Notes: generated from the sequence alone by a model not told the origin. Numbered from the stretch's first letter, positions 1 to 6,710 are shown. The stretch is 13,151 nucleotides of DNA from Tissierellia bacterium (GCA_012798935.1 JAAZMG010000256.1:1-13151), one strand, 5' to 3'. Made by a program: numbers and translations.

Positions 1-77
1 GAAGGTGCTCCAAAGCTAGGGAAAAACGTAGATAGTACTAAGATTAACGTTAGAATTAACGATAAAATTCTTTTCAT
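1..77 (-). CDS. Secreted protein, N-terminal fragment (signal peptide), truncated by window edge
   Basis: On the minus strand an ATG at 77-75 opens a frame that stays open to the window edge (25 codons). It reads MKRILSLILTLILVLSTFF then PSFGAP: a short basic start, a hydrophobic stretch of about 14 residues and a small-residue region (SFGA) that would suit signal peptidase I. A good ribosome binding site, GAAAGGAG (minus strand of 88-95), lies 10 nt upstream. Seen directly: signal-peptide-like N-terminus plus ribosome binding site. The mature protein is outside the window, so its function is unknown. It is divergent from pyrG. It is too short for ordinary ORF calling, but the combination of ribosome binding site, start and hydrophobic segment makes a real gene likely. 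Confidence 0.7.
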   Translation of the reverse strand, partial: MKRILSLILTLILVLSTFFPSFGAP

Positions 78-205
78 ATACAAATTTCTCCTTTCATGGT
101 ATTCTATTATAATTATTATACACCATATATAGAGTACATAATATTACATTACAATTACAAAGTTAAGGCAAAAATGGGTATACTAAGAATTAGCTTAGGG
201 TTTCA

Positions 206-234
206 TTGACATAGTTTTGCTAATAGGATAAAAT
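206..234 (+). promoter_or_regulatory. Sigma-A-type promoter of pyrG
   Basis: A perfect -35 TTGACA (206-211) is separated by exactly 17 nt from TAAAAT (229-234), 5/6 to the -10 consensus. Transcription would start near 241, leaving a leader of only about 32 nt, in which AAGGAGG (258-264) is the ribosome binding site. There is no room for an attenuator, and no GGGC run is visible at the predicted start. Confidence 0.75.
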
Positions 235-272
235 ATTGTAGTTATGATGTAGCTTATAAGGAGGAATCGGAA

Positions 273-1880
273 ATGCCGACTAAGTATATATTTGTTACAG
301 GAGGAGTTGTATCATCTTTAGGAAAGGGAATTACTGCTGCCAGTTTAGGTCAGCTATTAAAGAGTAGGGGCCTTAAGGTAACTATTCAAAAATTTGATCC
401 CTATATAAATGTGGATCCAGGAACTATGAGTCCTTACCAGCATGGGGAAGTGTTTGTAACCGATGATGGGGCGGAGACGGATTTGGATTTAGGACATTAT
501 GAAAGGTTTATCGATATTAACTTAAATAAAAACAGCAATGTAACTACAGGGAAGATCTATTGGTCTGTTTTAAATAAGGAAAGGAAAGGGGAGTATGATG
601 GAAGGACAGTCCAGGTTATTCCTCATATTACCAATGAAATAAAGGAGAGAATCAAAAGGGTATCCAAGGATAGGGAAGTGGATATAGTAATAACAGAAAT
701 AGGGGGTACTGTAGGGGACATTGAATCCTTGCCATTTTTAGAGGCTATTAGACAGATAAAAAATGATGTGGGGAAAGAAAATGTAATGTATATTCATGTT
801 ACTTTGGTTCCATATCTATCTAAAGCGGGAGAACTTAAAACTAAGCCTACCCAACATAGTGTGAAAGAATTAAGAAGTATTGGTATACAGCCAGATGTAC
901 TTATTTGTAGAACGGAGATGCCTCTGTCTCAGGATTTAAAGGATAAAATAGCTCTATTTTGTGATTTAGATCAATCAGAGGTAATAGAAAATATGGATGC
1001 AGAAACCATATATGAGATACCTCCAATGTTAGAAAAAGAGGGATTGCCTCAATTAGTAATAGACCATCTCCATTTAGAATGTGATGAGTTGGATCTATCT
1101 GAGTGGAACAATATTGTAGAAAAAATTAAGGCTCCAAAGGAGACCTTGACCATAGGCTTGGTAGGGAAGTATATAGAGTTAAAGGATGCCTATCTATCAG
1201 TAGCTGAATCCTTAAGGCATGGAGGTATTTTTAATGATGTAGATGTAGAAATAAAATGGGTTCATGCTGAGGATATTAATGATGGTAATGGAAACTCAAT
1301 TCTTAATGACGTAGATGGAATATTGGTTCCTGGAGGTTTTGGTGATAGGGGAATTGATGGTAAAATCTCCGCTGCTAAATATGCTAGAGAAAAGAAGGTA
1401 CCATATTTTGGAATATGCCTTGGAATGCAATTGGCGGTAGTTGAGTTCGCAAGAAATGTAGTAGGACTTAAGGAGGCCCATAGCTCTGAAATAGACCCAA
1501 ATACACCTTTCCCTATAATAGATTTGATGCCAGAGCAAAGGGATATTGATAAATTAGGTGGAACTATGAGACTAGGATTATATCCTTGTAAGCTTAACAA
1601 GGGAACTAAGGCTATAGATATATATGAGAAAGAGATAATATATGAAAGACATAGACATAGATATGAGTTTAATAATCAATTTAGAGAAAAGCTAGTTGAG
1701 AATGGTTTAGTCATAAGTGGTGTATCTCCTGATGAAAGATTAGTTGAAATAGTTGAGTTAGAGGATCATCCTTGGTTTATTGGATGTCAGTTCCATCCTG
1801 AGTTTAAATCAAGACCAACTAAGGCTCATCCTTTATTTAAAGATTTTATTAGAGCTTGTAAAGAATATAAAGGTATTTAA
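273..1880 (+). CDS. pyrG: CTP synthase (glutamine hydrolysing)
   Basis: Cytosolic enzyme that aminates UTP to CTP using ATP and glutamine, the last step of de novo pyrimidine nucleotide synthesis. At 535 residues it has the normal full length. The N-terminal synthetase domain has the P-loop SSLGKG (residues 14-19), the FDPYINVDPGTMSPYQHGE region (41-59) and TEIGGTVGDIES (141-152). The C-terminal class I glutamine amidotransferase domain has the nucleophile elbow GICLGMQ (Cys382) and the catalytic His508/Glu510 in QFHPEF, with RHRHRYEFN at 459-467. The ATG is chosen because AAGGAGG lies 8 nt upstream and MPTKYIFVTGG is the conserved family start. It has its own promoter at 206-234. No terminator is visible before the next gene, so read-through into the S-layer-homology gene is possible. 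The last 14 codons lie in the first unit of a short tandem duplication. Confidence 0.98.
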   Translation: MPTKYIFVTGGVVSSLGKGITAASLGQLLKSRGLKVTIQKFDPYINVDPGTMSPYQHGEVFVTDDGAETDLDLGHYERFIDINLNKNSNVTTGKIYWSVLNKERKGEYDGRTVQVIPHITNEIKERIKRVSKDREVDIVITEIGGTVGDIESLPFLEAIRQIKNDVGKENVMYIHVTLVPYLSKAGELKTKPTQHSVKELRSIGIQPDVLICRTEMPLSQDLKDKIALFCDLDQSEVIENMDAETIYEIPPMLEKEGLPQLVIDHLHLECDELDLSEWNNIVEKIKAPKETLTIGLVGKYIELKDAYLSVAESLRHGGIFNDVDVEIKWVHAEDINDGNGNSILNDVDGILVPGGFGDRGIDGKISAAKYAREKKVPYFGICLGMQLAVVEFARNVVGLKEAHSSEIDPNTPFPIIDLMPEQRDIDKLGGTMRLGLYPCKLNKGTKAIDIYEKEIIYERHRHRYEFNNQFREKLVENGLVISGVSPDERLVEIVELEDHPWFIGCQFHPEFKSRPTKAHPLFKDFIRACKEYKGI

Positions 1881-1906
1881 AGGATTTTTAGAGCTTGTGT
1901 AGAATA
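1834..1906 (+). repeat. Imperfect tandem duplication spanning the 3' end of pyrG
   Basis: Two adjacent units of about 33-34 nt with a 40-nt period (1834-1867 and 1874-1906) share TATTTAAAG, TAGAGCTTGT and AGAATA in register; the second has small indels. The first unit encodes the end of PyrG (LFKDFIRACKEY). The second lies after the stop codon and appears non-coding. Confidence 0.65.
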
Positions 1907-1956
1907 GTAAACATAAGAGAGAAGTAGAAGTGGTAAAGGAATAAAGGGGGTTATTT

Positions 1957-2928
1957 ATGATGAAAAGAACTAGGGGGATAGGGCTTGTATTATCATTAAT
2001 TCTCGTGTTTTCACTTACCATGGGAAGTATGCCAGTTTATGGCAAAGGAATGTTTACAGATGTAGATGAGAAGCATTGGGGTTATGATTATATTGAAAAG
2101 ACAGTAAGTTTAGGACTAATGGATGGATATTCAGATTCTACATTTAGACCTAATGAAAGGTTAAATAGAGCAGACGCACTAGTACATGTAACAAGGCTTA
2201 TGAATATACCAAAGGCTGAAGTTGAAGGAATGAGAAAGAAACATAATACTTTTTTAAATAGGTTTAATTTAACTGAGGGAAGAAAGGATGGCTTAGCTAT
2301 AGCTTTATCTAAGGGATTGGTAAATGAAAAGTTTCTAATTAACAATTTGTTTGGGGAAGGGAAACTAAAGGAGGCCACCAAATTAGAAGTTTGTGTTTAT
2401 ATTGTTAAGGCTATGGGAATGGAAGAAGAAGCTAAAAGTTGTATACCTATATTTACTTTTGATGATTCTCATGCTATACCAATAGAGGTTAGACCCTATG
2501 TAAAATTTCTAATAGATAAAGATATTTTTAATGAAAAAGGGGATGGACAAAATAAGTTTAACCCTAATCAACCTATAACAAGGGTTGTGTTAGCTAAGAT
2601 ATTATCTTTGACTTACGATGAAGTGAATGGAGATTCTATTATACCTCCAGAGGATATTCAAGTTTCAATAGATGGTAAGGCTGCTACAGTAGATAGTACT
2701 AATGATATAGTATTTGGAACTATAAAAAAGGTTTCCTTGGGAACACCTTCATCTATTGAAGTTAAGGTAAAGGATACAAGATCTACTAAAACCTTTTATT
2801 TGTCTAAGGAAACAAAAGTATCCATTGATGGGAAGGAATCCCATCCATTTAGCTTAAATGAAGGGGATTTAGTAAAGGTTGAAATATTGGACAATTTGGC
2901 ATTAAATATTGTTGCTGAAAGTAAATAA
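1957..2928 (+). CDS. Exported S-layer-homology (SLH) domain protein
   Basis: A 323-residue exported protein probably anchored to the cell wall. Residues 1-30 form a signal peptide: basic MMKRTR, hydrophobic GLVLSLILVFSL, cleavage likely after VYG or nearby. A clear SLH domain spans about 33-82 (FTDVDEKHWGYDYIEK, then GYSDSTFRPNERLNRA). A weaker SLH-like segment lies at about 112-153, and a third SLH at about 165-218 (DKDIF, FNPNQPITRVVLAKIL). The C-terminal part, about 234-321, looks like a small beta domain with two SIDGK motifs (237-241 and 289-293). SLH domains are known to bind pyruvylated secondary cell-wall polymers; what this protein does at the surface is unknown. AAAGGGGG (1943-1950) is 6 nt from the first ATG and 9 nt from a second in-frame ATG at 1960, so either could be the start. 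It follows pyrG by 76 bp and ends in the repeat hairpin at 2929-2975. Confidence 0.85.
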   Translation: MMKRTRGIGLVLSLILVFSLTMGSMPVYGKGMFTDVDEKHWGYDYIEKTVSLGLMDGYSDSTFRPNERLNRADALVHVTRLMNIPKAEVEGMRKKHNTFLNRFNLTEGRKDGLAIALSKGLVNEKFLINNLFGEGKLKEATKLEVCVYIVKAMGMEEEAKSCIPIFTFDDSHAIPIEVRPYVKFLIDKDIFNEKGDGQNKFNPNQPITRVVLAKILSLTYDEVNGDSIIPPEDIQVSIDGKAATVDSTNDIVFGTIKKVSLGTPSSIEVKVKDTRSTKTFYLSKETKVSIDGKESHPFSLNEGDLVKVEILDNLALNIVAESK

Positions 2929-2975
2929 CTCGGACAAGGGGACGGTTAACTTGTCCGAGAATTGTCCCCTTTTTT
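2929..2975 (+). terminator. REP-like palindrome copy 1 acting as terminator
   Basis: Directly after the SLH stop codon there is a perfect 10-bp stem, CTCGGACAAG (2929-2938) with CTTGTCCGAG (2950-2959), around the loop GGGACGGTTAA. A second, mutually exclusive stem pairs AAGGGGAC (2936-2943) with GTCCCCTT (2964-2971) and runs into a T-rich tail. The element lies between two convergent gene ends (SLH gene and ABC permease remnant) and could terminate both strands. Bases 2930-2957 are identical to 12865-12892. Confidence 0.75.
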
Positions 2976-2976
2976 A

Positions 2977-3241
2977 TTATTCCGTCCTTATAGCTTCTAA
3001 GGCTGATAAATTCAGAGCACGTCTTGCAGGATAGTATCCGGATATTATACCTATTAAAGCTGAAAAATCCATGGCTGCAAATATTAGCCATATAGGGATA
3101 ATACTTATTTTTACATCTATCCCAAATCCCATAGCACCTATTCCACCTAAAACTGCTTGTATTATACTGATTACTTGGTTCATCTTTTAGTTGGACTTGT
3201 ATTTTTTTACATGATTCACATCATTAACTTTAATCATAGTA
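2977..3241 (-). pseudogene. ABC transporter permease remnant (FtsX/MacB-like C-terminus)
   Basis: Reading leftward from 3183, a 68-codon frame begins MNQVISIIQAVLGGIGA and ends SALIGIISGYYPARRALNLSALEAIRTE. That ending is the classic C-terminus of MacB/FtsX-type ABC permeases (last membrane helix followed by YYPARRA and a polar tail). Between the two segments, about 50 or more residues of the usual membrane core are missing. Upstream, in another frame, MIKVNDVNHVKK resembles the end of the extracytoplasmic domain. A T7 run (plus strand 3202-3208) falls at the break, so a homopolymer frameshift there is likely. No ribosome binding site or intact gene is visible. It is a decayed gene: frameshift plus internal deletion. 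The family assignment rests on the C-terminal motif. Confidence 0.75.
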
Positions 3242-3480
3242 TTCCGGTTTTCGAATAGCTTCGCCTGGCATAGAGGGCATGCCATAGCTAGTATCAAAGG
3301 TAAAGAACATCCTATCTGTCATAAGACTTACTTCTGGTTTTATATACTGTCTTCTTTAATTTTAAAATCAACTTCTCTAGATCTATCTCCCCTTAATCTT
3401 GATATACTTTGAGACCCGGAACCCTCAATAGATATAGGAGAATCTCCATCTATTTCTGCAGTGGCAGTTATATCCACAGC
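3242..3480 (-). pseudogene. Fragment of an extracytoplasmic ABC accessory/permease domain
   Basis: This minus-strand piece continues in frame from the broken ATPase. It encodes about 46 residues (DGDSPISIEGSGSQSISRLR, then GDRSREVDFKIKEDSI) that look like a beta-rich extracytoplasmic segment, perhaps of the COG1361 type that accompanies clostridial ABC exporters. A second frame covering roughly 3230-3347 reads KPEVSLMTDRMFFTFDTSYG and then MPSMPGEAIRKPEYYD before a stop, and may be its shifted continuation. Neither carries a recognisable catalytic motif. The position between ATPase and permease remnants suggests that large deletions fused pieces of a former operon. The exact family is uncertain. 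Confidence 0.5.
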
Positions 3481-3869
3481 AGACAACATGTTTTTTGCTA
3501 ATTTATTCCTGATCTTTTTAGGGGCTCCCCTAAAGGTAAGACCAAGACTTACATTTTCCATAGCAGATAGGGTAGGGATCAGGTTGTAGGATTGAAACAC
3601 AAACCAATATGTAGTTTACGAAATTTAGCTAATTCTTTTTCGTTCATTTTTTCCACATGTTGACTATTAATTATTATTTCACTTTTTGTAAGCTTTTCCA
3701 AACCTGCCATCATATTAGGCAAAGTACTCTTACCAGAGCCAGAGGTTCCTAAGAGACAGATGAATTCCTTTTCTTTAATGGAAAGGTTTATATCGTTTAA
3801 TGCAACTATCCTTTTATCTCCCATCTTATAGACTTTCCTTACATTATTAAGTACTATTAAATCTTCCAA
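3481..3869 (-). pseudogene. ABC transporter ATP-binding protein remnant (MacB/LolD-like)
   Basis: From a TTG at 3869, with GGAGGT (minus strand of 3880-3885) 10 nt upstream, a frame of 96 codons starts MEDLIVLNNVRKVYKMGDKR and contains Walker A, GTSGSGKST (residues 41-49). The frame breaks at GLCFNPTT. The next frame resumes with FQSYNLIPTLSAMENVSLGL, the normal Q-loop region, so loss of one T (A on the plus strand near 3601-3603) explains the frameshift. It then runs only to about RNKLAKNML before joining an unrelated segment. The LSGGQ signature, Walker B, D-loop and switch His are all absent. LPNMMAGL after Walker A, where LLN is usual, also suggests drift. This is a non-functional remnant of an exporter ATPase in the MacB/LolD/FtsE family. 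Confidence 0.85.
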
Positions 3870-3914
3870 TAATTAATTCACCTCCACTTAGGATTTAGCT
3901 AGTTTAATTTTATC

Positions 3915-3942
3915 ATAATAGGGGTGTATTAAATAGTTACAA
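3915..3942 (-). promoter_or_regulatory. Possible residual promoter of the broken ABC operon
   Basis: On the minus strand, TTGTAA (plus 3937-3942) and TATTAT (plus 3915-3920) are separated by 16 nt, upstream of the ATPase remnant's ribosome binding site. Both are 4-5/6 matches in AT-rich DNA, so this is only a candidate. Confidence 0.35.
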
Positions 3943-4062
3943 TACTGTTAAAAATATGGGCAAGGATAGAGGAGATGGAATTCATTAACTTTTTATTTCT
4001 AACTTTTTTAATTATTTTTTTATATTAAGAAGGATTTTTGAAACTTATATAGAATTAATCTA

Positions 4063-4080
4063 CTAAGGAGGTGTCCTTAG
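4063..4080 (+). promoter_or_regulatory. Hairpin enclosing the Shine-Dalgarno of the zinc-ribbon gene
   Basis: CTAAGGA (4063-4069) pairs perfectly with TCCTTAG (4074-4080) around the loop GGTG. The ribosome binding site AAGGAGG (4065-4071) lies inside the 5' arm and loop, so the folded form would hide much of it. The site is 13 nt from the ATG at 4085, longer than the 5-9 nt typical here. This suggests translational control of the downstream gene. Confidence 0.55.
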
Positions 4081-4084
4081 GTCT

Positions 4085-4756
4085 ATGGTGATTAGTGGAT
4101 GTAAAACATTTATTTTAAGATGCCGTTTTTGTGGCAGATTAAGTGAATACGAATTTAATATATTTCAGATTATGTCAAATAATAAGGTTGAATATAGATG
4201 CAAATGTGGAGAAAACAATGTTATTATAAAAAGGCAAGATGATAAAGAGATAGTTATTGAAATTGGATGCTTTAATTGTGGAGATAAACATTATCATAAA
4301 TTAAGTTTGAAAGATATACTAAAAGATGATAACATATTATATTGTTTACATGGTTCAAAATTATCTTTTTTAGGTAGTAAAAATATTGGCAACCAAATAT
4401 TATTAGGTGAGCAAATAAATATTAAGGAAATTAATATAGGAAAAGCAGGAAAGGATTATTTTAATAATTCCGACATACTGGCAAAGGCATTGAATAAAAT
4501 ATATGCTTTAAATAAGGAAAATAAATTAAGCTGTGATTGTGGAAATCCAAAAATAAATATAGAATTTTTCCCTGATAGGATGGAACTTAAATGTAGTAAC
4601 TGTAAAAGTGTAAGTATTATTTTTGCAGAGACGGAAGAAGACTTGAGTGTTTTGTTAAAAAAGGATAAAATAATGCTTAAAGAACATAGTATTTCTTGTA
4701 TAGATTCTATTAATGAAAAAAATAGGGATATTGAAAAAGATAAGTACTTAAAATAA
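4085..4756 (+). CDS. Cys-rich protein with three zinc-ribbon-like modules, function unknown
   Basis: I do not recognise this 223-residue protein. It contains paired cysteine knuckles: C13/C16 (CRFC) with C39/C41 (CKC), C62/C65 (CFNC) followed by C87, and C150/C152 (CDC) with C170/C173 (CSNC). That spacing suggests three small zinc ribbons separated by Lys/Ile/Asn-rich linkers. There is no signal peptide, membrane segment or catalytic motif, so a cytoplasmic protein binding nucleic acid or protein is plausible but unproven. It ends 16 bp before fba, whose ribosome binding site follows its stop codon directly, so the two are probably co-transcribed. Its own ribosome binding site lies in a hairpin. 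The coding sequence is AT-rich and heavy in Lys, Asn and Ile codons. Related genomes often have an unrelated gene (spo0F in Bacillus) between pyrG and fba. Confidence 0.75.
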   Translation: MVISGCKTFILRCRFCGRLSEYEFNIFQIMSNNKVEYRCKCGENNVIIKRQDDKEIVIEIGCFNCGDKHYHKLSLKDILKDDNILYCLHGSKLSFLGSKNIGNQILLGEQINIKEINIGKAGKDYFNNSDILAKALNKIYALNKENKLSCDCGNPKINIEFFPDRMELKCSNCKSVSIIFAETEEDLSVLLKKDKIMLKEHSISCIDSINEKNRDIEKDKYLK

Positions 4757-4772
4757 AAGGAGGTTTTAACTA

Positions 4773-5624
4773 ATGTTGGTTACTGGAGCAGAACTTTTAC
4801 AAGATGCCCATAAAAAGGGTTATGCAGTAGGGGCATTTAATGTAAATAATATGGAGATTGTACAGGCTATAATAGAAGCAGCTGAAGAGACTAATTCTCC
4901 AGTTATACTTCAAGCTAGTCAAGGAGGATTAAAATATGCAGGTGTTGAATATATAGCTGAACTAGGAAAATTAGCAGCTAGGAATGCTAATGTACCAGTA
5001 GTAGTACATTTAGACCATGGTACAGATTTTGACCAAGTTATGTTATGTATAAGACATGGATTTTCTTCTGTAATGATAGATGGTTCTAGGTTTGATTTGG
5101 AAGGAAATATTGCTATAACTAAGAAGGTAATAGAAGTTGCTCATGCAGTAGGAGTATCTGTAGAAGCTGAATTAGGTAAGATTGGTGGAACAGAGGATCA
5201 TATTACTGTTAGTGAAAGGGATGCAACTTTTACAGATCCTGAGGAAGCTAAAAGATTTGTAGATGAAACAAATGTAGATTCTTTGGCTATAGCTGTAGGA
5301 ACAGCTCATGGGGTATATAAAGGGGAACCGAAGCTTGATTTTGATAGAATTAAGGTTATTAAGGAAATTACAGATATGCCCCTAGTACTGCATGGGTCTA
5401 GTGGTGTTCCTGATGAAGCAATAAAAAAGGCTGTGTCTCTTGGAATAAATAAGATAAATATAGATACAGATTTAAGAATGGCCTTTGCCAATGCAGTTAA
5501 ACAATTTGTAAAAGAAAATCCAGACAATATAGATCCAAGAAAGATTCTAGCTCCAGCTAAGGCTGCAATGAAGGAGAGAATAGTGGAAAAAATGAAATTG
5601 TTCGGGTCGGCAGGCAGAGCATAA
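4773..5624 (+). CDS. fba: Class II fructose-bisphosphate aldolase
   Basis: Zinc-dependent cytosolic aldolase that interconverts fructose 1,6-bisphosphate with dihydroxyacetone phosphate and glyceraldehyde 3-phosphate in glycolysis and gluconeogenesis. Its 283 residues match the short FbaA/GatY-like class II family of Firmicutes. The catalytic Asp81 and zinc ligand His82 are in VVVHLDHGTDFD; the other zinc ligands are His179 (GTAHGVYKGEP) and His207 (LHGSSGVP). VEAELGKIGG (130-139) and the phosphate-binding NIDTDLR (229-235) are present. Tagatose-bisphosphate aldolase is a close relative, but the Firmicute context favours FBA. AAAAGGAGG (4755-4763) overlaps the stop of the preceding gene and is 9 nt from the ATG. 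A hairpin terminator follows. Confidence 0.95.
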   Translation: MLVTGAELLQDAHKKGYAVGAFNVNNMEIVQAIIEAAEETNSPVILQASQGGLKYAGVEYIAELGKLAARNANVPVVVHLDHGTDFDQVMLCIRHGFSSVMIDGSRFDLEGNIAITKKVIEVAHAVGVSVEAELGKIGGTEDHITVSERDATFTDPEEAKRFVDETNVDSLAIAVGTAHGVYKGEPKLDFDRIKVIKEITDMPLVLHGSSGVPDEAIKKAVSLGINKINIDTDLRMAFANAVKQFVKENPDNIDPRKILAPAKAAMKERIVEKMKLFGSAGRA

Positions 5625-5637
5625 TAATTAGAATATA

Positions 5638-5675
5638 GTGGACAGAGAGAGGTTTTCTGTCCACATTGTTTTGTT
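5638..5675 (+). terminator. Rho-independent terminator after fba
   Basis: GTGGACAGA (5638-5646) pairs with TCTGTCCAC (5656-5664), 9 bp, around a purine-rich loop, followed by the T-rich ATTGTTTTGTT. It starts 13 nt after the fba stop. The GGACA...TGTCC ends and internal GGTT resemble the REP-like family loosely, so it may be a very diverged member. Confidence 0.7.
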
Positions 5676-5702
5676 ATCTAGGAAAATACATTTTCGAGAT
5701 AA
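5674..5702 (+). promoter_or_regulatory. 29-bp imperfect inverted repeat upstream of glpX
   Basis: TTATCT (5674-5679) and AGATAA (5697-5702) pair perfectly. After one A/G mismatch, the arms continue as GGAAA with TTTTC (one G-T pair). It lies 13 nt before the glpX ribosome binding site and could be a repressor operator or an RNA hairpin in the leader. No clear -35/-10 pair was found around it. Confidence 0.4.
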
Positions 5703-5730
5703 TAGAATTAATATTAAAGGAGGTTTTTGA

Positions 5731-6702
5731 ATGGATAGAAACTTAGCTTTGAATTTAGTTCGAGTAACTGAAGCAGCAGCATTACAAAGTGCTAGACACC
5801 TAGGAAGGGGAGATCAAAACTTAGCAGATCAGGCTGCTGTAGATGGTATGAGGAAGATGTTTGATACTTTATCCATTGATGGGGTAGTGGTTATTGGAGA
5901 AGGAGAAAGAGACGAAGCACCTATGCTTTATATTGGTGAACAAATAGGCAGGGCAACGGAGAATTCAATAAAGGTAGATATAGCGGTAGATCCTCTTGAT
6001 GGAACTATGGCTGTGGCAAAAGGCCTAGCTAATGCTATTTCTGTAGTAGCTGTAGCACCAAGAGGGTGTCTATTACATGCTCCCGATATATATATGAATA
6101 AAATAGCAGCAGGACCTAAAGCTGTGGGAAAGATAAACTTGGAGGCCCCTATGGAAGAAAATTTAAAAAACCTTTCTAAGGCTCTAAATAAGGATATATC
6201 AGAGATAACTGTAACTATGCTTGATAGACCTAGAAATGAGTATTTAGTAAGGGAAGTAAGAAAAGCAGGAGCAAGAATTAAACTTTTCCAAGATGGAGAT
6301 GTGGCAGCAGCTATAGCCACTTGCCTTGAAGATTCCGGAGCAGATATTATGGTAGGTATTGGAGGAGCACCAGAAGGGGTTCTTGCAGCAGCAGCATTAA
6401 AATGTATGGGAGGAGAATTCCAAGGGAAACTTTGGATTAGGAATGAAGATGAAAGGACAAGATGTAAAGATATGGGCCTTAGTAATATAGACAAATTGCT
6501 AACTATGGAAGACCTAGCAAAGGGTAAGGAAATAATGTTTTCTGCTACCGGAGTTTCCGATGGAGAACTTTTAAAAGGTGTTATTTATTATGAAAACAAT
6601 ATGGCTAAGACCCATTCTGTAGTAATGAGATCAGAAACTGGAACCATAAGATTTATTGAGGCTATACATAGATTAGAGAAGAAGCCTAAATATGCTAAAT
6701 AA
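5731..6702 (+). CDS. glpX: Class II fructose-1,6-bisphosphatase
   Basis: Metal-dependent phosphatase that hydrolyses fructose 1,6-bisphosphate to fructose 6-phosphate, the irreversible gluconeogenic step; cytosolic. At 323 residues it is the usual GlpX length. Family landmarks are the start MDRNLALNLVRVTEAAALQS, GEGERDEAPMLYIGE (56-70), the lithium-sensitive phosphatase metal motif DPLDGT (87-92), and GIGGAPEGVLAAAALKC (209-225), all intact. The ATG follows AAAGGAGG (5716-5723) by 7 nt. It sits just downstream of fba, so two enzymes acting on the same sugar bisphosphate are neighbours. A terminator and an inverted repeat separate them, which suggests separate control of this gluconeogenic step. 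No terminator follows, so it may read into rho. Sedoheptulose-1,7-bisphosphatase activity is possible in this family but cannot be judged here. Confidence 0.95.
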   Translation: MDRNLALNLVRVTEAAALQSARHLGRGDQNLADQAAVDGMRKMFDTLSIDGVVVIGEGERDEAPMLYIGEQIGRATENSIKVDIAVDPLDGTMAVAKGLANAISVVAVAPRGCLLHAPDIYMNKIAAGPKAVGKINLEAPMEENLKNLSKALNKDISEITVTMLDRPRNEYLVREVRKAGARIKLFQDGDVAAAIATCLEDSGADIMVGIGGAPEGVLAAAALKCMGGEFQGKLWIRNEDERTRCKDMGLSNIDKLLTMEDLAKGKEIMFSATGVSDGELLKGVIYYENNMAKTHSVVMRSETGTIRFIEAIHRLEKKPKYAK

Positions 6703-6710
6703 TAGGATTG

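Noticed and set aside
1262..1600. Minus-strand open frames of 112 and 80 codons inside pyrG
   Set aside because: They lie wholly opposite a conserved enzyme, have no ribosome binding site or recognisable motif, and are explained as antisense shadow.
5928..6494. 188-codon minus-strand frame opposite glpX
   Set aside because: Composition is the complement of GlpX codons, with no family motif; an antisense shadow despite its length.
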